Shown here: positions 1 through 7,712 of the stretch, in pieces | Position numbering within the stretch: position 1 is the first letter of the stretch | Layout: each line of letters opens with the position of its first letter | DNA from: Psychrobacillus sp. FSL K6-2836 | Lineage (GTDB): Bacteria; Bacillota; Bacilli; Bacillales_A; Planococcaceae | Assembly: GCF_038003085.1 (NCBI RefSeq) | Contig: NZ_JBBOOM010000001.1 | Span: 558,001 to 622,000 of the forward strand | Direction of reading: 5' to 3' | DNA length: 64,000 nucleotides | Notes under the pieces: model-generated | The model's input: only the letters and a program-made list of their open reading frames with translations | Databases searched by the model: none | What the model was told of the DNA's origin: nothing | Made by a program: the position numbers and the translations under genes

Positions 1-357
1 CCTACCAGAGCCTTTCAACTGTATATCAAATAGTTCACCCGAGGGAGTAATTTGTTCACCAAGCAACAGAGCTCTTCCGTCTCCCAGCATTGTAAAATGA
101 CCAAATTGATGCCCAGCATATGCCTGTGCTAAAGGTATACCACCTTCTATTGCGCGATTACCAGCGAATTCTTCAACACTTTGTCTACTTTTTAGTCCGT
201 TAGAATCTAGCCCTAACGAGGTTGCCAAAACATCATTTAAGATGACTAGTTTTGGATTGCTTACAGGATTTACATTAATGTCTGTAAACATTATATCGGG
301 AAGACTGGTATAAGTATTTTCCAGGTTCCAACCTACTTTTATATTATCTTCTGTCAA
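1..357 (-). CDS. selO: SelO/YdiU-family protein adenylyltransferase, N-terminal part (cut by window edge)
   Basis: Only the first ~119 codons are in the window; the gene runs off the left edge. The visible protein has the SelO signature: GWNLENTY near the start, then [22 protein letters not shown] and IQLKGSGR. SelO proteins are pseudokinases that transfer AMP from ATP to protein Ser/Thr/Tyr residues. I prefer a TTG start at 357, because AAAGGATG lies six bases upstream of it; an in-frame ATG at 366 overlaps that Shine-Dalgarno and would have none of its own. Family assignment is confident; function in this organism is inferred. Confidence 0.85.
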   Translation of the reverse strand, partial: MTEDNIKVGWNLENTYTSLPDIMFTDINVNPVSNPKLVILNDVLATSLGLDSNGLKSRQSVEEFAGNRAIEGGIPLAQAYAGHQFGHFTMLGDGRALLLGEQITPSGELFDIQLKGSGR

Positions 358-539
358 TAGTATCATCCTTTCTTTATAGTAATAAAAACAGACTTGTTAC
401 TTTTCTCTATATTATTATACCCTTACTTGTTGAAGATACGCTTTTCTTACTTCTATAATTATCTTTTACAAAACTGTACTAAGTACCATGAAAATAAGCA
501 TCTGAAGGTACCAAATCTATATACATTCACAAATGAAAG

Positions 540-840
540 CGCAAGCCACATTAAGGGTCAAAACCTAATTTTTACCGCTTTCAGTGAGCCTTGGAAAGGA
601 CTCTTACTGCATCTTTACCATTGTATTTTTAAAAGGTCACGATCCACCTTTCCTAATTTGGTAATTTTGTAGCATTTGTCCGTCCGTCGCTCAACTTCAA
701 CTGTAAGAATATGGTTAAGGCATTTTTGTGCAATGAGTGAATAGATACTTTCCAATCCATACAGGTAGCTCTCGAAGATACAATTTCAGGAGCTATTTTG
801 CTACTTTATTTGATGTTTGTTACCTATTTTCTTTATCCGC
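540..840 (+). repeat. Dispersed repeat family A, degenerate copy A1
   Basis: This fills much of the 590-bp gap between the MFS gene and selO. Segments such as AAGGGTCAAAACCTA, TTGTCCGTCCGTCGC, TTGTGCAATGAGTGA and CTCTCGAAGATACAATTTC match, in the same order, the elements at 17216-17535 and 40940-41370. The central long hairpin of the other copies is eroded here. A 92-codon open frame on the plus strand across the element (394-672) has no Shine-Dalgarno or family resemblance, so I do not call it a gene. Confidence 0.7.
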
Positions 841-910
841 ATTCCCTAAAGGAAATAGAGATATTTTTCATTGAAATTTGAACAATGCTATTTAACATAG
901 CTTATCTATC

Positions 911-940
911 AAAAAGAGAATGCCCCATGAAAGGCATTCC
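911..940 (-). terminator. Intrinsic terminator of the MFS gene
   Basis: The stem GAATGCC/GGCATTC closes an 8-nt loop and is followed on the minus strand by TCTTTTTG. It lies just past the MFS stop codon. Confidence 0.8.
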
Positions 941-948
941 CTGGATTA

Positions 949-2142
949 CTAAACAAATAATTTTTTATTCAAAAAAACAATTAAGGCTACAATAACCAAA
1001 AGTAGTCCTGAAATAACAAATACTGCTCTTATACCAACTAAATCAGCAGTAATTCCGATAGCTAGAGCTGAGACACCAAATATTCCACTGCCTACAGTTC
1101 CAAGCGAGGTATATACTGTTACAAGTTTTTCTATAGAAACACTTCGTTGAATAACTGTTTGCTGTGGGATGTTTTTTACTTGACTAAATAGACCAATACT
1201 TGCAGAAAGAAATAAAGCAATTACTGGATGACTAATAGAGCCGAATACTATCGTCAGCACTCCACTTAATAACGAACCAAAACAAATAAAGTAAAACTTA
1301 TATTTTTCTACTATATGTGGATATTTTAAACAGTAAAGGCTTCCTACCAAAAACCCTATAAAAAAGGATCCATTTATAAAGCCCCACCATTGTTCTCCGG
1401 CTACAAGTACCAGTTCCACATATACGTAGACGATTGCCGCAATCCATACCGTCCCTGCTATTGTCTCTAAGATATCCATCTGTATTATCTTTCTTAATAC
1501 TGGAGTAGAGCCTATGCTTCTCCATCCTTCAGTAAGTTGGGACCAAAAGCCAGTTACTTTTTCACCGAGATGATTTACGTTTTGAAGAAGACTTAAAGCT
1601 ATACTTGATATTAGAAATAAAAAACTGACAATCATGATCAATTCCAAAGGACTAACAGTGAGGAGCAACAGACCTCCAAAAAGCCAAGCGACTATTTGGA
1701 TCATTTGTGTAAGAGTTTCCACCATACTATTTGCTTTAACAAGTATTGCATCCTCTACGTAATAAGGTAGAAGGGTCCGCATGATAGGATTGGCACACCC
1801 ATCTAAAAAGCCAATTAATCCGATAATGAGGTAAATGATCCAATAATTAAATTCATTTAAAAATACATACAAAAATATTAATAGTCCGGCTAACAATAAG
1901 GTTTTGAACCCTTGAGTCCAAACTAACAATGATTTTAAGCGATATTTCCCAAGCAATAATGGCGTTAATAAGCTGGAAAGAAACATTGCTGAGGTAATTG
2001 TAAACGGAACCATAGCTGAGGCTGCCGCTGATCCAGTTAAACTATATAAAATACTAATTACACTAACTATATAAAATACATCCCCAAGATTGGCGATAGA
2101 TTGCCCTGATACTAATAACATAAAATTCTTATTTGATTTCAT
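949..2142 (-). CDS. MFS multidrug/macrolide-type efflux transporter
   Basis: A 397-residue, very hydrophobic protein with about 12 predicted membrane segments and the layout of drug/proton antiporters of the major facilitator superfamily (Mef-like group). The N-terminus (GQSIANLGDVFYIVSVISILY) and the basic GKYRLKSLLVW loop after segment 2 fit this group. The substrate cannot be read from sequence. The ATG follows GGGGG by six bases, and that ribosome-binding site is covered by a hairpin behind a tiny leader ORF (2192-2209), which suggests induction by a ribosome-targeting compound. Its neighbour upstream is an ABC-2 exporter with its own regulator, so this end of the window looks like a defence/efflux block. 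Family confident; drug identity unknown. Confidence 0.85.
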   Translation of the reverse strand: MKSNKNFMLLVSGQSIANLGDVFYIVSVISILYSLTGSAAASAMVPFTITSAMFLSSLLTPLLLGKYRLKSLLVWTQGFKTLLLAGLLIFLYVFLNEFNYWIIYLIIGLIGFLDGCANPIMRTLLPYYVEDAILVKANSMVETLTQMIQIVAWLFGGLLLLTVSPLELIMIVSFLFLISSIALSLLQNVNHLGEKVTGFWSQLTEGWRSIGSTPVLRKIIQMDILETIAGTVWIAAIVYVYVELVLVAGEQWWGFINGSFFIGFLVGSLYCLKYPHIVEKYKFYFICFGSLLSGVLTIVFGSISHPVIALFLSASIGLFSQVKNIPQQTVIQRSVSIEKLVTVYTSLGTVGSGIFGVSALAIGITADLVGIRAVFVISGLLLVIVALIVFLNKKLFV

Positions 2143-2150
2143 TATAATCC

Positions 2151-2190
2151 CCCATATTAAATTTCACGTTTTTTTAACATGAATTATGGG
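2151..2190 (-). promoter_or_regulatory. SD-sequestering hairpin (translational attenuator) before the MFS gene
   Basis: On the minus strand CCCATA (2190-2185) pairs with TATGGG (2156-2151), and inside it TTCATG (2183-2178) pairs with CGTGAA (2168-2163) around a 9-nt A-rich loop. TATGGG overlaps the GGGGG Shine-Dalgarno (2153-2149) of the MFS gene, so the folded form should hide it. The left arm begins one base after the stop codon of the leader ORF, where a stalled ribosome would block pairing. The structure is seen in sequence; attenuation is inferred by analogy with ermC and cat-86 leaders. Confidence 0.6.
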
Positions 2191-2191
2191 A

Positions 2192-2209
2192 TCAAATTGG
2201 ACAATTCAT
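2192..2209 (-). CDS. Five-codon leader peptide (MNCPI)
   Basis: ATG AAT TGT CCA ATT TGA on the minus strand, preceded by a near-perfect Shine-Dalgarno AAAGGAG (2224-2218) at eight bases. This is a stronger ribosome-binding site than that of the MFS gene itself. The ORF stops immediately before the hairpin that hides the MFS ribosome-binding site. Peptides this short arise by chance, so the case rests on the SD, the spacing and the hairpin together. The peptide itself has no known relatives that I recognise. Confidence 0.5.
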   Translation of the reverse strand: MNCPI

Positions 2210-2290
2210 ATACCAGTCTCCTTTATAAGCAAGTGGAAGGAACTAAGGGGGATTTGCAAAGTCCCTTCAATTCTCGCATCATTTTTCCAA

Positions 2291-2299
2291 ATTATATCA
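2291..2299 (-). promoter_or_regulatory. Extended -10 promoter for the MFS gene
   Basis: TGATATAAT on the minus strand matches the extended -10 form TGnTATAAT; the -35 region is poor. It lies in the gap after the ABC permease stop and would give a leader of about 140 nt carrying the attenuator. Confidence 0.5.
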
Positions 2300-2309
2300 T
2301 TTTTTAAAG

Positions 2310-3017
2310 TTAATCTACCATTCGTTTTTTATATACGATAGCCGTCAATACATAGACCATCAATGCCCAAATCGCAATTATGGCTATGTTTGAAAATACA
2401 TCACCGAATCCTGCTCCCTGCTCCACTTTTGTTGCAAGATCAATGAGCTGAATGTTTGGCAAATATTCAGCAACCTGCAATACTGGATACTTCTCAGCCC
2501 AAACAGTTACATATGATCCCATTGTAAAAAGAGCAATGACAGGTAGGACAATTACAGATGATTCCATAACTGATTTTGCAACTAGCCCCAATAAAGTTCC
2601 TAAACCAATGAAGAAAATAGATGAAATAATAATTGCAATTGCAACTATTGCGAAATTAGCTGGACGATATTCGGACAAATACGCACAGAAGAAAGCAATA
2701 ACAATAGTTAACACAAATGACAACAAGCTTTTTCCACTGAGAATTTCTAAAATGCTAGCTGGGGATAGCATAAGTCCACGTAGAGTGTTTTTTTCTTTTT
2801 CTTCTGCTATCAAGCAGCATTGGACGTATGTACCAACCATGGCAAACGTCATATTGATATTCAAAAAATGAGCTTGTATTGTATCTAATCCCATACGTCC
2901 ATATACAGCAGCTAAAATTAGTGGTAAGAATATCACGATTGAAACTGCTAAATTTCTTGAAAAATCCTTAAAATCTTTTTGAAAAATTGCATTTACTCTC
3001 TTCCATGAAAACGTCAT
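2310..3017 (-). CDS. ABC-2 type transporter permease
   Basis: A 235-residue membrane protein with about six hydrophobic segments and the ABC-2 permease pattern: an N-terminal amphipathic stretch (WKRVNAIFQKDFKDFSRN), then paired helices and the KNTLRGLMLSPAS segment typical of coupling loops in drug or peptide exporters. Its ATG overlaps the stop of the ATPase gene by four bases (ATGA), so the two are translationally coupled and form one exporter. Substrate unknown; lantibiotic or antimicrobial peptide immunity, lipid or drug export are all possible. No good terminator follows. Confidence 0.85.
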   Translation of the reverse strand: MTFSWKRVNAIFQKDFKDFSRNLAVSIVIFLPLILAAVYGRMGLDTIQAHFLNINMTFAMVGTYVQCCLIAEEKEKNTLRGLMLSPASILEILSGKSLLSFVLTIVIAFFCAYLSEYRPANFAIVAIAIIISSIFFIGLGTLLGLVAKSVMESSVIVLPVIALFTMGSYVTVWAEKYPVLQVAEYLPNIQLIDLATKVEQGAGFGDVFSNIAIIAIWALMVYVLTAIVYKKRMVD

Positions 3018-3862
3018 ACCAATTCTCCTCCAGTCACTTTTACAAATATATCTCCTAAAGTTGGTTCATTTGAATGTACTGTTTGAACTCGATTCTCTTT
3101 CATAAGCTGGAACATTTCTTCTGCTCCCTCTGAATCCTTTCGTAATACAACTTTCTCATTGTTCGATAATTCTACAGTTACTGTCTCATCTGCAAATTGT
3201 TTTTTAAGCTCTCCTGGTTTATCAAGAAGTTGAATTTTTCCCTTGTGAAGGAAAGCTACTCGGTTACATAAAAAATCAGCCTCTTGCATGTCATGAGTAG
3301 TTAGAAATATCGTTGTTCCTCTATTATTTAATGCACGTAAGCCATTATAGATATGTAGTGTATTTACTGGATCCAATGCAGAAGTTGGTTCATCTAAAAA
3401 TAGCAGTTCAGGTTCATGTAATATTGCTCTAGCTAAATTGACTCGCTGCGTCATACCTTTAGATAAAGTGGAAATCTTCTTTTTCCCAGCTTCCTTTAAA
3501 TTGACAAAATCCAATGCCTCATCAACTTTAGAATTGGGTAAGTCATAAAGTTTGCAGTAAAGCTGAAGATTTTCAATTATTGACAGCCTTCCATATAATC
3601 CACTATTATCTGTTAGAACACCAAATCGTTTTCGAGCTGTTGGATTTTTCAGGACAGAAACGCTCTCTCCAAAAACGAAAGCTTCTCCTTCTGTTGCATT
3701 CAATTGTCCCGTTAAGATTTTAATAGTTGTCGTCTTGCCAGACCCACTAGGTCCAAGAAACCCAAATATCTCTCCCTTTTTAACTTCAAATTGAACATCT
3801 TCAATTGCTTTAAAGTTTGAATAATATTTTGCTAGACCCTTCACTTCGATTGCGTTTTCCAT
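3014..3862 (-). CDS. ABC transporter ATP-binding protein
   Basis: A 282-residue ATPase of the drug/lantibiotic exporter type. Walker A is GPSGSGKT (residues 37-44), the signature is LSKGMTQRV and Walker B is LLFLDEPTSALDP, followed by the switch histidine in LTTHDMQEAD. About 70 residues after the nucleotide-binding domain form a C-terminal accessory domain usual in this group. AGGAGG precedes the ATG. It powers the permease encoded immediately downstream. A LytTR-type direct repeat lies 88 bases upstream of the start, and the preceding gene encodes a LytTR regulator, so local control is likely. Confidence 0.92.
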   Translation of the reverse strand: MENAIEVKGLAKYYSNFKAIEDVQFEVKKGEIFGFLGPSGSGKTTTIKILTGQLNATEGEAFVFGESVSVLKNPTARKRFGVLTDNSGLYGRLSIIENLQLYCKLYDLPNSKVDEALDFVNLKEAGKKKISTLSKGMTQRVNLARAILHEPELLFLDEPTSALDPVNTLHIYNGLRALNNRGTTIFLTTHDMQEADFLCNRVAFLHKGKIQLLDKPGELKKQFADETVTVELSNNEKVVLRKDSEGAEEMFQLMKENRVQTVHSNEPTLGDIFVKVTGGELV

Positions 3863-3950
3863 TTAAAAACCTCCTAATTTTTTGGTTGAGCATTTTTGTA
3901 TGAACAACCTAAGATTAAGAGATATTCTCATTAAAAACCTTATATTTCAG

Positions 3951-3980
3951 GTGAATGGAGTTAAATTTGGGGTGAACGGA
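3951..3980 (-). promoter_or_regulatory. Candidate LytTR operator: two direct repeats with a 12-bp spacer
   Basis: On the minus strand TCCGTTCAC (3980-3972) and TCCATTCAC (3959-3951) are direct repeats separated by exactly 12 bp, 21 bp start to start (two helical turns). The LytTR consensus is two 9-bp direct repeats, [TA][AC][CA]GTTN[AG][TG], 12-13 bp apart; the first half-site matches 8 of 9 positions and the second 7 of 9. Identity extends one base on each side. It lies between the LytTR gene and the exporter genes. Confidence 0.65.
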
Positions 3981-3982
3981 GC

Positions 3983-4993
3983 TTATTTTAGGCCCAACAT
4001 TCCTTTTAAATCAGTCATTTTCGTCTTTGAAAGTGGTATAGATGATTTTTCCGAATCATCCAGAACTAAACTGTAACTATTTCTAGTCCATGTAATTACT
4101 TCGCGCACTTTTTGTAAATTCACAATATAAGATCTGTGACAGCGAAAAAATCCAAAGGGTAATAATCTTTCTTCTAAATCATTTAACGTAAATGCACACT
4201 GAAAACTTTCACCCTTATTATGCAAAAAAGTTTGCCCCTCAATGCTCTCTATATAATCGATTTCTGGTGGATCAAATAATACAATTTTTTCATTTACTTT
4301 AGTTGGTATTTTTTCAAAACGAATAGGTTGAACAATCTTGTCTTTTTGTTCATTTCCTGTTTTCGTATTTGAATCATTTTGCGTTTCCACTTCTAATTGA
4401 ATTGGATGAAGTCCTTTTTCATCCAAGCGGTATATTTGATCAGAATAAGCTAAAGCACTTTCTACTTGCCCCGTCAAAATAAGAATTGTTTTCTGTGACG
4501 AACTCAACATTTTAAGTATATTGATAAAGATTTTTTTCGATTCAATATCTAGATTTTGATCGGGTTCTTCCATTATGTATATGGCTGGATTTTGAATAAG
4601 AATATGTGCAAGTTGAACACGTTTCTTTTCAGAATATGAAAGTTCTTTTATTCTCTTATTTTTTTTGATTTCCAACTGCACAGTCTGTAAAACTTCTTCA
4701 ATTGATTGATCGGATTGATGAATACGATGGAAAAATTGTAGAGATTCCTTCACTGTAAGTCTTTCATATTCCCCTTCACGTAAGAAATAAAATCCTAATT
4801 TTTGCTCGGCATTAAATTCTATCTTGCCTTTCGATAAGTTCGTTTTCCCTAGCAATATGAATAACAGTTGCTCGCGAACATTGACGTTTGAACAAAGTGA
4901 AACAATTTCACTTTCATTAATAGTTAAGTTAAACTCCGGAAAAAGTATTGCATCATTCATTTGCTTTTCAGCTAGTACAAATTTCATCGACAT
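3983..4993 (-). CDS. Regulator fusing a degenerate ABC-ATPase domain to a LytTR DNA-binding domain
   Basis: A 336-residue protein with two parts. Residues 1-190 resemble an ABC nucleotide-binding domain: signature-like LSYSEKKRVQLA (118-129) and Walker B-like AIYIMEEPD (137-145), but the Walker A loop is replaced by CSNVNVREQ near residues 34-42, so ATP hydrolysis looks lost. Residues ~240-336 form a LytTR domain (DYIESIEGQTFLHN, FFRCHRSYIVNLQKV). There is no receiver domain, so it is not a normal two-component regulator. The frame stays open upstream to 5041, but that stretch lies in a terminator hairpin; ATG 4993 is the better start. It probably senses through, or pairs with, the ABC exporter encoded next. 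Confidence 0.8.
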   Translation of the reverse strand: MSMKFVLAEKQMNDAILFPEFNLTINESEIVSLCSNVNVREQLLFILLGKTNLSKGKIEFNAEQKLGFYFLREGEYERLTVKESLQFFHRIHQSDQSIEEVLQTVQLEIKKNKRIKELSYSEKKRVQLAHILIQNPAIYIMEEPDQNLDIESKKIFINILKMLSSSQKTILILTGQVESALAYSDQIYRLDEKGLHPIQLEVETQNDSNTKTGNEQKDKIVQPIRFEKIPTKVNEKIVLFDPPEIDYIESIEGQTFLHNKGESFQCAFTLNDLEERLLPFGFFRCHRSYIVNLQKVREVITWTRNSYSLVLDDSEKSSIPLSKTKMTDLKGMLGLK

Positions 4994-5033
4994 GTAAAAA
5001 ACCCCAATTCTATCTATCTTATCTCTATTATAT

Positions 5034-5061
5034 AAAAACACGAGCCAAAATAGGCTCGTGT
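5034..5061 (-). terminator. Intrinsic terminator of the TRAP transporter operon
   Basis: A perfect 9-bp stem ACACGAGCC/GGCTCGTGT with a 6-nt loop, followed on the minus strand by TTTTTATATAA. T-rich sequence on the other side could make it bidirectional. Confidence 0.85.
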
Positions 5062-5105
5062 TTTACTTTATATTTATATTCTTTCACTTAAGAAGAGATA
5101 AAATT

Positions 5106-7133
5106 TTAATGTGCTATTGCTTCTGGATTATTCTTACCCTTAGTAAACAATTGAATTGCTAATAGGATTGCAAAGATAATTAATCCGGCAATATCTGAAA
5201 AACTTTCTGGATAAATCAAAAGCAACCCAGCTCCAACTGCAAATATTCTTTCTATCCATGTTACCTTGCGATACCAATATCCAATCATTCCGGCACCGAT
5301 TGCAATCATTCCGGTAATTGCGGTAAAAACAACCCAAATAACTTCAAGGAATGTCGTATCTATCATGAGTAATGCAGGCGAGAATATAACCATATAAGGA
5401 ATGATAAATGCTGCAATTGCTAATTTAGCAGCCACAACTCCAGTTTTAATTGGATCTCCACCAGAAACCCCTGCTGCTGCAAATGCTGCAAGTGCAACGG
5501 GTGGTGTAATATCTGCAATAATACCAAAGTAAAATACGAACAAATGCGCAGATAAAGCGACAACTAATGGTACTGTAGCACCTGCAGGCATATCAAGCAT
5601 CAAAAGTGTGATGATAGCCGGTGCAGCAATTGTTGACGTAATTACATAATTGGCAGTTGTTGGTGAGCCCATACCTAAAACAATAGAAGCCAACATCGTA
5701 AAGAACAGCGTTAAGAAAATATTTCCGCCCGAAGCAGAAATAAGACCATTTGCCAGGCTTAGTCCTAATCCAGTTTTTACAACTACTCCAACAATAATAC
5801 CAGCAGCAGCGGTTGCCGCTGCAACTGCTAATGCAGTTCTTGCTCCATCAACTAGAGCATCTATTATATCTTTAAAATTCATTCTAGTTTCTTTATCAAT
5901 TGCACTGAATACTACGGCAGCAACGATCCCCCATAATGCTGCTTGCATCGTTGGTACTCCTATAAACATTAGAACAATAATCGCTATAATTGGTATTAAT
6001 AAATATAACTTTTTCAAAACTTCTTTGCGATCTGGCATTTCTTCTTTTGACATACCTTTTAGTCCAACACGTTTTGCCTCAAAATGTGTCATAATCCATA
6101 TACCAGCAAAGTATAAAACTGCTGGTATCGCTGCTGCTTTTGCAATTTCCCAATAAGTAATACCACCGATAAACTCTACCATGAGGAAAGCTGCTGCTCC
6201 CATAATCGGAGGCATCAGCTGTCCACCTGTAGAGGCTGCGGCTTCTACTCCACCTGCAAATTCCTTTCGATATCCAAGCTTTTTCATCATTGGAATCGTA
6301 TAGGAACCAGAAGTTACTACGTTAGCAACTGAGCTTCCTGAAATAGTACCCTGTAACGCACTGGAGAAAATCGCAACCTTTGCAGGTCCCCCAGTTAAAC
6401 GACCTGCAAGTGTTACAGCTAAGTCATTGAAGTACTGTCCAACTCCGGTTTTCACTAGGAAAGATCCAAATAGCAGGAAAACAAATATAAATGTAGCGGA
6501 TACACTAATTGGAGTACCTAAAATTCCATCTGTTGTAAAGAACATTAGATGCACTAAGCTGCTTAAATCTTGGCCACGGTGTGCTAAGAAACCTGGGAAA
6601 TACGGTCCGAAAAACGCATACACTAAAAAAACAGTAGCGATAATCGTAATAGGTAACCCGACAGTTCGACGAGCAGCCTCTAGCGTTAATAGAATTGCTA
6701 AAGCACCTACTATAAAATCTAAATCAGTCATAGTTCCTACTCGAAAAACTAACTCCTGATATTGGATTGGCCAGTAGAGACCCACTCCAATCGATAGTAA
6801 GGAAAGAAGATAATCATAAATTGGAATCTTTCTTTTTCGAATTGATTTTTTCATTGCAGGGAACATTAGGAAAATAAGAGATAGCGCAAACCCTAAGTGT
6901 ATTGACCGTTGAATATAAGCTGTAAATTGGCCTTGGATAGCTGTATAAAGTTGGAATAAAGAAAATGCTAATAATCCGAAGAAAATTACCTTTTTCATAA
7001 TTCCATCTACTGATCTTGTATTAGATTCAGGGTCGTATTTCTGTAATATAGCTTGCTGCTCTTCTTCTGATAACTGTTGAAAAGATTCTGTTTCTGTGGA
7101 ATCGCTAGTTGGCTTTACTTTTTTTTCAGTCAT
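5106..7133 (-). CDS. TRAP transporter fused permease (DctQM type)
   Basis: A 675-residue polytopic membrane protein. The N-terminal ~170 residues form a small four-helix DctQ-like unit and the rest a large DctM-like unit, with the signature stretches GSSVANVVTSGSYTIPMMKK, AAASTGGQLMPPIMGAAAF and VLGMGSPTTANY. TRAP transporters are secondary importers of organic acids driven by an ion gradient and fed by an extracytoplasmic binding protein. The fused form usually pairs with TAXI-type binding proteins, as here (7713-8702). Its start overlaps the DUF1850 gene by eight bases. Substrate unknown; C4-dicarboxylate-like compounds or glutamate are common for the family. Confidence 0.92.
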   Translation of the reverse strand: MTEKKVKPTSDSTETESFQQLSEEEQQAILQKYDPESNTRSVDGIMKKVIFFGLLAFSLFQLYTAIQGQFTAYIQRSIHLGFALSLIFLMFPAMKKSIRKRKIPIYDYLLSLLSIGVGLYWPIQYQELVFRVGTMTDLDFIVGALAILLTLEAARRTVGLPITIIATVFLVYAFFGPYFPGFLAHRGQDLSSLVHLMFFTTDGILGTPISVSATFIFVFLLFGSFLVKTGVGQYFNDLAVTLAGRLTGGPAKVAIFSSALQGTISGSSVANVVTSGSYTIPMMKKLGYRKEFAGGVEAAASTGGQLMPPIMGAAAFLMVEFIGGITYWEIAKAAAIPAVLYFAGIWIMTHFEAKRVGLKGMSKEEMPDRKEVLKKLYLLIPIIAIIVLMFIGVPTMQAALWGIVAAVVFSAIDKETRMNFKDIIDALVDGARTALAVAAATAAAGIIVGVVVKTGLGLSLANGLISASGGNIFLTLFFTMLASIVLGMGSPTTANYVITSTIAAPAIITLLMLDMPAGATVPLVVALSAHLFVFYFGIIADITPPVALAAFAAAGVSGGDPIKTGVVAAKLAIAAFIIPYMVIFSPALLMIDTTFLEVIWVVFTAITGMIAIGAGMIGYWYRKVTWIERIFAVGAGLLLIYPESFSDIAGLIIFAILLAIQLFTKGKNNPEAIAH

Positions 7134-7641
7134 TCATCTTAACTCCTTTCCATTGTTCATATAGCGATATATTTTTCACTTCAAATTTATAAGATTTACT
7201 TCGCTCCAATAACTTTTTTAGATCATAATTCTTATTTTCATATCGAAATATTAAGTCCATATCAATGTTTGCAACTAAAAGTGTAAAGGAATTGATAACT
7301 TTATCATCATAAGAAAGTTTATATATACCGTCTTTTTCTTCAAAAGTTTGCCCTTCCTCCGCATATCCTGGCATTCCTATTGCTAAATCTTCATATTCCA
7401 TTGATATAAGCTGAATTTTATTGGCGTTTGTAATTCTGTAAGATTCTAGTACATTACTTTTATGTATAGAATGTGTGTATATTACTTGGAACTTTATATC
7501 TTCTCTAATAGGCATATAAAAAAAAACAACATCCTCAGTTCTTGTTTCTGTAAAAACAAATGCTTTTTGAAAGGGAATGAAAAATGTAGGTCCAATTAGA
7601 CAAATGAGGATTATTATAACCAACATATTTCGAAATCGCAT
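7126..7641 (-). CDS. DUF1850 domain protein of the TRAP-TAXI cluster
   Basis: A 171-residue protein with one N-terminal hydrophobic segment (residues ~6-25), probably a membrane anchor or signal, followed by a small extracytoplasmic domain. The YTHSIHKSNVLESYRI segment is the conserved core of DUF1850 proteins, which are found beside TAXI-type TRAP transporters. Their job is unknown. The gene sits between binding-protein and permease genes and overlaps the latter by eight bases, so it is co-translated with the permease. Identification rests on this core segment and on context. Confidence 0.75.
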   Translation of the reverse strand: MRFRNMLVIIILICLIGPTFFIPFQKAFVFTETRTEDVVFFYMPIREDIKFQVIYTHSIHKSNVLESYRITNANKIQLISMEYEDLAIGMPGYAEEGQTFEEKDGIYKLSYDDKVINSFTLLVANIDMDLIFRYENKNYDLKKLLERSKSYKFEVKNISLYEQWKGVKMND

Positions 7642-7665
7642 TTCCTATCCACCATTCTTTCAATG

Positions 7666-7699
7666 AAAAAGGGGCATGTAAGCAACCGCAACATGCCCC
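7666..7699 (-). terminator. Internal terminator between the TAXI binding protein and DUF1850 genes
   Basis: Perfect 9-bp stem GGGGCATGT/ACATGCCCC with an 11-nt loop, followed by TTTTTCATTG on the minus strand. It lies inside the operon, so partial read-through would give more binding protein than permease. Confidence 0.75.
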
Positions 7700-7712
7700 C
7701 GAGCATTTAATT

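Noticed and set aside
394..672. 92-codon plus-strand open frame
   Set aside because: Lies in degenerate repeat A1, no Shine-Dalgarno, low-complexity composition, opposite to all neighbouring genes.
5650..6156. 168-codon plus-strand open frame inside the TRAP permease gene
   Set aside because: Antisense shadow of a clearly conserved membrane protein; Ala/Ile/Thr-rich composition is the mirror of hydrophobic codons.
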